A stretch of DNA of 64,000 bases from Mimachlamys varia (Eukaryota > Mollusca > Bivalvia > Pectinida > Pectinidae): the NCBI GenBank assembly GCA_947623455.1, contig OX392527.1, positions 8,118,001 through 8,182,000 of the forward strand. The letters run 5' to 3'. Below the pieces are notes generated by a model. It made no database searches and had not been told where the DNA came from. It worked only from the letters and a program-made list of their open reading frames with translations. Position 1 is the stretch's first letter; every line of letters starts with the position of its first letter. Shown here one piece after another: positions 47,101-56,100 of this stretch. A program made the translations under genes and the position numbers.

Positions 47101-50100
47101 TGGGCACGGGAGGTTCTTGGTATAGATATAATGACATAAAGAAATGTAATTGTTTTATAGGCTGTGGGCACGGGAGGTTCTTGGTATAGATATAATGACA
47201 TAAAGAAGTGTAATTGTTTTATAGGCTGTGGGCACGGGAGGTTCTTAGTATAGATATAATGACATAAAGAAATGTAATTGTTTTATAGGCTGTGGGCACG
47301 GGAGGTTCTTAGTATAGATATAATGACATAAAGAAATGTAATTGTTTTATAGGCTGTGGGCACGGGAGGTTCTTGGTATAGATATAATGACATAAAGAAG
47401 TGTAATTGTTTTATAGGCTGTGGGCACGGGAGGTTCTAGGTATAGATATAATGACATAAAGAAATGTAATTGTTTTATAGGCTGTGGGCATGGGAGGTTC
47501 TTAGTATAGATATAATGACATAAAGAAATGTAATTGTTTTATAGGCTGTGGGCATGGGAGGTTCTTAGTATAGATATAATGACATAAAGAAATGTAATTG
47601 TTTTATAGGCTGTGGGCATGGGAGGTTCTTAGTATAGATATAATGACATAAAGAAATGTAATTGTTTTATAGGCTGTGGGCATGGGAGGTTCTTAGTATA
47701 GATATAATGACATAAAGAAATGTAATTGTTTTATAGGCTGTGGGCATGGGAGGTTCTTAGTATAGATATAATGACATAAAGAAATGTAATTGTTTTATAG
47801 GCTGTGGGCATGGGAGGTTCTTAGTATAGATATAATGACATAAAGAAATGTAATTGTTTTATAGGCTGTGGGCATGGGAGGTTCTTAGTATAGATATAAT
47901 GACATAAAGAAATGTAATTGTTTTATAGGCTGTGGGCATGGGAGGTTCTTAGTATAGATATAATGACATAAAGAAATGTAATTGTTTTATAGGCTGTGGG
48001 CATGGGAGGTTCTTAGTATAGATATAATGACATAAAGAAATGTAATTGTTTTATAGGCTGTGGGCATGGGAGGTTCTTAGTATAGATATAATGACATAAA
48101 GAAGTGTAATTGTTTTATAGGCTGTGGGCATGGGAGGTTCTTAGTATAGATATAATGACATGTATTCAAGGAAAATGGGTCAAATGTTTATAGTGATTAT
48201 GATCAGGCTTTCTTTAATGTCCCGTATCTTGTTAAAATAGTCATTTTTGAATAAACAGATTTGTTATGTTTTTAGTTTTTGCTTGCTTGCTATCATATAT
48301 ATAGTTATGAATAAATTTGATGTCATTTGAACTGCATTAAGAAATGCAAAACTGTTGGGCCTTTTGTATTTGGAATAAAAATTGATGACATGCTTATTTT
48401 GTTTACAGATAGTGGATAAACAAGGTGAAGATGATTGGAGGAAAGCTCTGCCCTATGATAATCCATCTGATACGCCCAAAATGGTCCCCACAAATTATAT
48501 TCAAATGATGCCACACAAGTAAGCGGTTCATTATAATGCTTGTTTTTTTCATTTTAATTGATGTAATAACATTTTAGATATTTCTGATGTTATTAGATAG
48601 TTTATTGTTATATTCATGAAAGGTAGTTACCAGCAAAAAGAGCATTTAACATCATCATCTTTGAACCATTTTTCAGTGTTGATACCGTTCACTAAATGTT
48701 ACCTACCATGTGAATATTTAACAGGTTATTCTACAATCAACAAAGTGTTTAACAGCTTACTAGGTACAATTGGATATTTTGGTACATTGCATAACTTAAA
48801 TATCCTGGTAGTTTGTAAAGCAAAAGCTAATTGTAAACTTCAAGCATCTTTAATGATACTACATCATTGAAAGGTGTGTCCTTGATGAAGCTTAGAGGTG
48901 CCAGACACTTTTCTTTGTTTAGCCAATTAGAAAGCATTAGAAGATTTCATTGACTGTGAGGTATGGACCTGCCAGGAATCTTTTAACTTTGATCTTCTTT
49001 TGTTTGTTATAATAGGTGGTATAAAGGGAAACTTGCAAGAAAGACGGCAGAGGAAACACTGCTGGATCCCTCTTATCCTCACGGAAATTTTCTTTTAAGG
49101 GACAGTGAAAGTTCACCAGGAGATTTTTCTCTGTCAATAAGGTAAACAAAGTACACTCCTTTTAATGTCACTGTCCATCAGAAAAACAAAGTACACTCCA
49201 CTTAATGTCACTGTCCATCAGATAAACAAAGTATACTCCACTTAATGTCACTGTCCATCAGGTAAACAAAGTACACTCCACTTAATGTCACTGTCCATCA
49301 GGTAAATAAAGTACACTCCACTTAATGTCACTGTCCATCAAATAAACAAAGTACACTCCACTTAATGTCATTATCCATCAGGTAAACAAAGTATAATCCA
49401 CTTAATGTCACTGTCCATCAAGTAAACAAAGTACACTCCACTTAATGTCACTGTCCATCAGGTAAATAAAGTACACTCCACTTAATGTCACTGTCCATCA
49501 AATAAACAAAGTACACTCCACTTAATGTCATTATCCATCAGGTAAACAAAGTATAATCCACTTAATGTCACTGTCCATCAAGTAAACAAAGTACACTCCA
49601 CTTAATGTCACTGTCCATCAAGTAAACAAAGTACACTCCACTTAATGTCACTGTCCATCTGGTATATAAAGTACACTCCACTTAATGTCACTGTCCATGA
49701 GGTAAATAAAGTACACTCCACTTAATGTCACTGTCCATCAGATAAACAAAGTACACTCCACTTAATGTCACTGTCCATCAGATAAACAAAGTACACTCTA
49801 CTTAATGTCACTGTCCATCAGGTTAACAAAGTACACTCCACTTAATGTCACTGTCCATCAAGTAAACAAAGTACACTCTACTTAATGTCACTGTCCATCA
49901 AGTAAACAAAGTGCACTCCACTTAATATCACTGTCCATCAGGTAAACAAAGTACACTCCACTTAATGTCACTGTCCATCAAGTAAACAAAGTACACTCCA
50001 CTTAATGTCACTGTCCATCAAGTAAACAAAGTACACTCCACTTAATGTCACGGTCCATCAGGTAAATAAAGTACACTCCACTTAATGTCACTGTCCATGA

Positions 50101-53100
50101 GGTAAATAAAGTACACGCCACTTAATGTCACTGTACATCAGGTAAACAAAGAATACTCCACTTAATGTCACTGTACATCAGGTAAATAAAGTACACTCCA
50201 CTTAATGTCACTGTCCATGAGGTAAATAAAGTACGCTCCACTTAATGTCACTGTCCATCAGGTAAATAAAGTACACTCCACTTAATGTCACTGTCCATCA
50301 GGTAAACATAGTATACTCCACTTAATGTCACTGTCCATCAGGTAAACAAAATACACTTCACTTAATATCACTGCTAGACTTGAACCAGTAGAGAGAAGTA
50401 TTTCGTTGTGTACTGCTAGACAGGAACCAGTAGAGAGAAGTATCTCGCTATGTACTGCTAGACTTGAACCAGTAGAGAGAAGTATCTCGCTGTGTACTGC
50501 TAGACAGGAACCAGTAGAGAGAAGTATCTCGCTATGTACTGCTAGACTTGAACCAGTAGAGAGAAGTATCTCGCTATGTACTTACTAGACAGGAACCAGT
50601 AGAGAGAAGTATCTCGCTATGTACTGCTAGACTTGAACCAGTAGAGAGAAGTATCTCGCTATGTACTTACTAGACAGGAACCAGTAGAGAGAAGTATTTC
50701 GTTGTGTACTGCTAGACTTGAACCAGTAGAGAGAAGTATCTCGCTATGTACTTACTAGACAGGAACCAGTAGAGAGAAGTATCTCGCTGTGTACTGCTAG
50801 ACAGGAACCAGTAGAGAGAAGTATCTCGCTATGTACTGCTAGACTTGAACCAGTAGAGAGAAGTATCTCGCTATGTACTTACTAGACAGGAACCAGTAGA
50901 GAGAAGTATCTCGCTATGTACTGCTAGACTTGAACCAGTAGAGAGAAGTATCTCGCTATGTACTTACTAGACAGGAACCAGTAGAGAGAAGTATCTCGCT
51001 ATGTACTGCTAGACTTGAACCAGTAGAGAGAAGTATCTCGCTATGTACTTACTAGACAGGAACCAGTAGAGAGAAGTATCTCGCTATGTACTGCTAGACT
51101 GGAACCAGTAGAGAGAAGTATCTCGCTATGTATTGCTTAAACACGCTCTCATGTGATAGCAATTTTCAAAACCCTTATGAAGTAACTATTTTTTCTTAAT
51201 TGAACCGATTATGAGTAAAGGTAGGCAATAGGATTCAGTAGAAAAAGGGAAAAAATCATAGCTTTTGTAGAAATCGCTTATAGTAACTTGTTGTGGTTGT
51301 ATATGTGTATTGATTTGTTTTATTAAACGTATTTTTGAGAATAAGAAGCAGAATTTAGACCTAAGTTCTCTATAAATATATATGAATCTATTTATTTCAG
51401 ATTTAACAAGGAAGTACAGCATTTTAAAATCTTACGTGATGGAGCTGGGAAATTCTTTTTATGGGTTGTCAAGTTTAACTCTATCAACAAGCTTATAGAT
51501 TACCACAAGCAGGCCTCTGTCAGCCGCACAGAAACCATCATTCTCAAGGAAGAAGTATGTATATGGGGGAAAAAGAATGTAGTGTCTTCACTGTTTCTTA
51601 AACCTTTCTGTAGACAAAGCTTCTCATTAATATAAAAGTAGCCATGGCATTGATCTTTTGCTATCTATTAACATGTGAAGCCTGTTGCACTACCCATGTA
51701 TGCTGTGTCCCTATAAAGGTTTACCTAATCATGTGATACCAGCTTGTCTCCTAATTTTGATAGAATCATTTGGAATTTGGTCAGGTAATTAATTATGAAG
51801 AGTTGTATGTTGAAAAATGTGATCTCTGTGATAGATTTATAACCTTTACCGCCAGTTGAAAAAGAAGAACCTATTTAATGATATGTTGGTGTTTTAAATT
51901 GACTTTTACCGAGTATTAAAGTAAGTGTTTTCCGTAACCTTTCAGTATTTTTAGCCCACCATCATCAGATTGCAGGCTATTCAAATCGTCCTGTGTTTGT
52001 GGTCCGTCTGTCTGTTCAACCGTAAACAATTCTAGTTATCGCTATTTCTTGAGAAATACTAAATGGATCTTTCTCAAATTGCATACCGATATGTAGGTTC
52101 CCATTGGAGACATGACCTTGCATAACAATGTCAGGAAATTACGAACCAGTTCACCTGGTCCGGACCTTTTGGCCTGGTGGTAACATCCTTGCTCCATAAC
52201 CTAGAGGGCTTGGGTTCCTGACCCCCCCCCCCCTTTTTACTAGTTTGATTTCTCCTCTTTCTTGTAAAATTATTGTTTATGCACAATAAATACTAATTAT
52301 CACAAATGATAATTGCTTAATATAAGTACAGCCCCTGGTACCCAATTAAATGTTACATTGTCACGTTTCGTAACAGATCTTTCTCAAATCTCCATGGTTC
52401 CTACATTTTGTAGTTGTGCCCTTTGATTTTGGGACTGATCAGAAAAACAAATTGGCTGAAAGGTGGCCATGTTGGATTTTGATATGAAAGTTTGTTATCG
52501 CTATTTCTTGAGAAATACCTGATGGATCGTACTCAAATTTCATATGTAGGTTCCTCTTGGAACCTTAAGTTGTGTCCTTTTGATTTTTGTGTTTTTCTTA
52601 TCAGTCCCAGCTGAAAGGCAGTCATCTTGGATTTTGACATTGAAAGTTTGTTATCATTATTTCTTGACAAGTAGTTGATTAATTTTTCTCAAATTTAACA
52701 TGTAGGTTCCTCTTGGTGCCTTAAGTTGTACCCTGTTGATTTTGGGACTGATCAGGAAAACAAAATGGCTGAAACGCAGCCATCTTTGATTTTGACATTG
52801 AAAGTTTGTTATTGATCGCTATTGCTGAAAAAGTACTACCGGTAGATCTTCCTCAAATTTCATACTTTTATAATGTATGTTCCTCTTTGTTCTTTTAGTT
52901 GTGTTATTTTGTTTTTGTGACTAATCAGAAAAAAATTGCTCATAGGCTACCATCTTTAAATTAAGTGTCTTTTCTCGAGAAAAACTCTTAAATTATATAC
53001 AGTATCTATAATTATATACAGTATCTACAATTATATACAGTATCTAGTATTATATACAGTATCTAGAATTATATACAGTATCTAGAATTATATACAGTAT

Positions 53101-56100
53101 CTAGTATTATATACAGTATCTTAAATTATATACAGTATCTATATATACAGTATCTAGATTTAAATAGAGTATCTAGAATTATGTACAGTATCTAGAATTA
53201 TATACAGTATCTAGAATTATATACAGTATCTAGAATTATATACAGTATCTAGAATTATATACAGTATCTAGAATTATATACAGTATCTAGAATTATAAAC
53301 AGTTTCTAGAATTATATACAGTATCTAGACTTATATACAGTATCTAGAATTATATACAGTATCTAGAATTATAAACAGTATCTAGAAGTATATAGAGTAT
53401 CTAGAATAATATACAGTATCTAGAATTATATACAGTATCTAGAATTATATACAGTTTCTAGAATTATATACAGTATCTAGAATTATATACAGTATCTAGA
53501 ATTATATACAGTATCTAGAATTATATACAGTATCTAGACTTATATACAGTATCTAGAATTATATACAGTATCTAGACTTATATACAGTATCTAGAATTAT
53601 ATACAGTATCTAGACTTATATACAGTATCTAGAATTATATACAGTATCTAGAATTATATACAGTATCTAGAATTATATACAGTATCTAGACTTATATACA
53701 GTATCTAGAATTATATACAGTATCTAGACTTATATACAGTATCTAGAATTATATACAGTATCTAGTATTATATACGGTATCTAGAATTATATTCAGTATC
53801 TAGTATTATATACAGTATCTAGAATTATATACAGTATCTAGAATTATATACAGTTTCTAGAATTATATACAGTATCTATATATACAGTATCTAGATTTAA
53901 ATAGAGTATCTAGAATTATATAGAGTATCTAGAATTATATACAGTTTCTAGAATTATATACAGTATCTAGAATTATATACAGTATCTAGAATTATATACA
54001 GTATCTAGACTTATATACAGTATCTAGAATTATATACAGTATCTAGACTTATATACAGTATCTAGAATTATATACAGTATCTGTAACTTGTAACTTGTCC
54101 AATATATGACAAAATATTTAAGCTTGATGTCACAAAACATATTTTTTAAACTAAAAGTACTTTTAGATGTTATAACTTTCATTATACACTGTATAATGGA
54201 AACATACATATTATGATAGAGCCTGTACAGAATTGATATGAGGCTGATCACTGTATCTCTGTTATTTTATAGGATGATGCTCCAGCTCCATCAACTCAAA
54301 TGGTGAGTAAACGTGTTTCAGAAATTAATCATATCACTTTATTTAAAGTAATAACAATAAAAACCAATATGGTCGACAGGCAGCCATTTTTGATTTTGAA
54401 AGTAACAGTTTGTGATCATTATATCTTGAGAAGACCTGGATGGATCTGTCGCAAATTTCATTTTCATACGTACGTTTTCCTTGGTCCCTATTTACCCCCC
54501 CCCCCACCCACCCGCAACGAAGTTAGGGGGTGGGGGGGGGGGTATACTGGAATCAGCTTGTCCGTCAGTCTGTCTGTAGACAACAACGTACCGGCTACGC
54601 CTCCTGAACTAATTAGGGAATTCAACAAAACTTGGTAGCAATAATCCTTATACATTGTAGATGTGCATAATTTATATAAGGTTTGAAAGTTGAGTTGCCT
54701 TAGTAACCAAAGGTCTTTTATACCAAAGGTGTTTTTTCTGCAGAAATTTTCATTGCCATGGTAACTAGGTCACTGAAATTCAATTTTGTAAGGACAATTC
54801 CTCCCATCTTATGAACTGATTTCAATGAACTATACACAGGAATGTTACAGACTATGCGTAGATATACAAGCAGACTTTTTTCCCAGAAACTTAGATTGCC
54901 ATGGTAACCAGGTGGTATAAACAAGTTTTTGTTGGAAAATTTTGACCAGACAACTCCTCCTAAACCAGTGAACCAATTTCAATGAAGCTTCACATGAATG
55001 TTAGGGACCATGTGTAGATATGCATGCACATTATTAAATGCAGACTTTTTGTTGCCATGGTAATCAGGTCACTATAACAGGTTTTTGCTGGAAAGCTACT
55101 TCTAAACCTTTGAACCAATTTCACTGAAACTACACAGTAATGTAAGGGATGATGTGTACATGTACATTTGTATCTGCAGATAAAATGTTTTTTGGACACC
55201 AATGTTGCCTTATAAAAGTTTTTTATTGCAAAGGGTGGGGGGGGGGGGGGGGGGTCGGGGGGTCGGGGGGAGGTATGCGTTAGTTATTGGCTTACATTTC
55301 TAGTTGTGCATTGTCCAGTTTTTGAGCGTTCAGGTAAACGACAACAGGCAGCCATCTTGGATTTGACAGTAAAAGTTTGTGGTCTCTATTTCATGAGAAG
55401 TACTTGATTGGTCCAAATTCTATATGTTGGTTCCCTTTGGTTCTTTAAAATTGTGCATTGTCCCATTTTCAGACTGATCCAAAAACGATATAACTGATAA
55501 ATATCAATCTTGGATTTTGACAGTTTTAGTTGCAATTGCTATTCCTTGAGAAAAACTTGGTCCCTATTTCTGCCCTATAGATTTTGGGATTGAGATTGGG
55601 ATTTTGACAATGCTTGTTATCGCAATTTCAATAATTCCAAAATTTTATATGATTAAAATAAGATAAAAAGAAATAGGATAAAAGAATGAATAAAACTGCT
55701 TTTAAAGAACAAATAAAGAATGATGTATCCCTCTGGGATTTGTTTGAAGTAATACTTTTTTGACCGGTGCATTGATCTTAATACCAGAAAACTTATCACA
55801 TTTGGGATGTCACTGCTATTATAGTAGAATTACAAATGAAGACTAGAAGGAAAGATTGTGTATGTTGTGTGTTATGTTATTTCAGAGTCAGAGACCAGCT
55901 GCAAAGGGAATAGAAAAGGTAATTATGTTTCTGCACAAATTATCTGTCATGTATGGAACAAACATCATGGTGAAGCATATTGTATTATCTCTTTTCTCCA
56001 AATGCTTCAAAAATATATCAAGTGAGTGTCCTTATGGAAAACAGAGTATGACTATGTGTACCTATACTGTACATGTGTACCTAACTACACTGTACATGTG

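Noticed and set aside
48616..48870. 84-codon open frame in plus-gene intron 2
   Set aside because: No family features, no conserved counterpart in the minus gene, and it sits between two well-supported exons.
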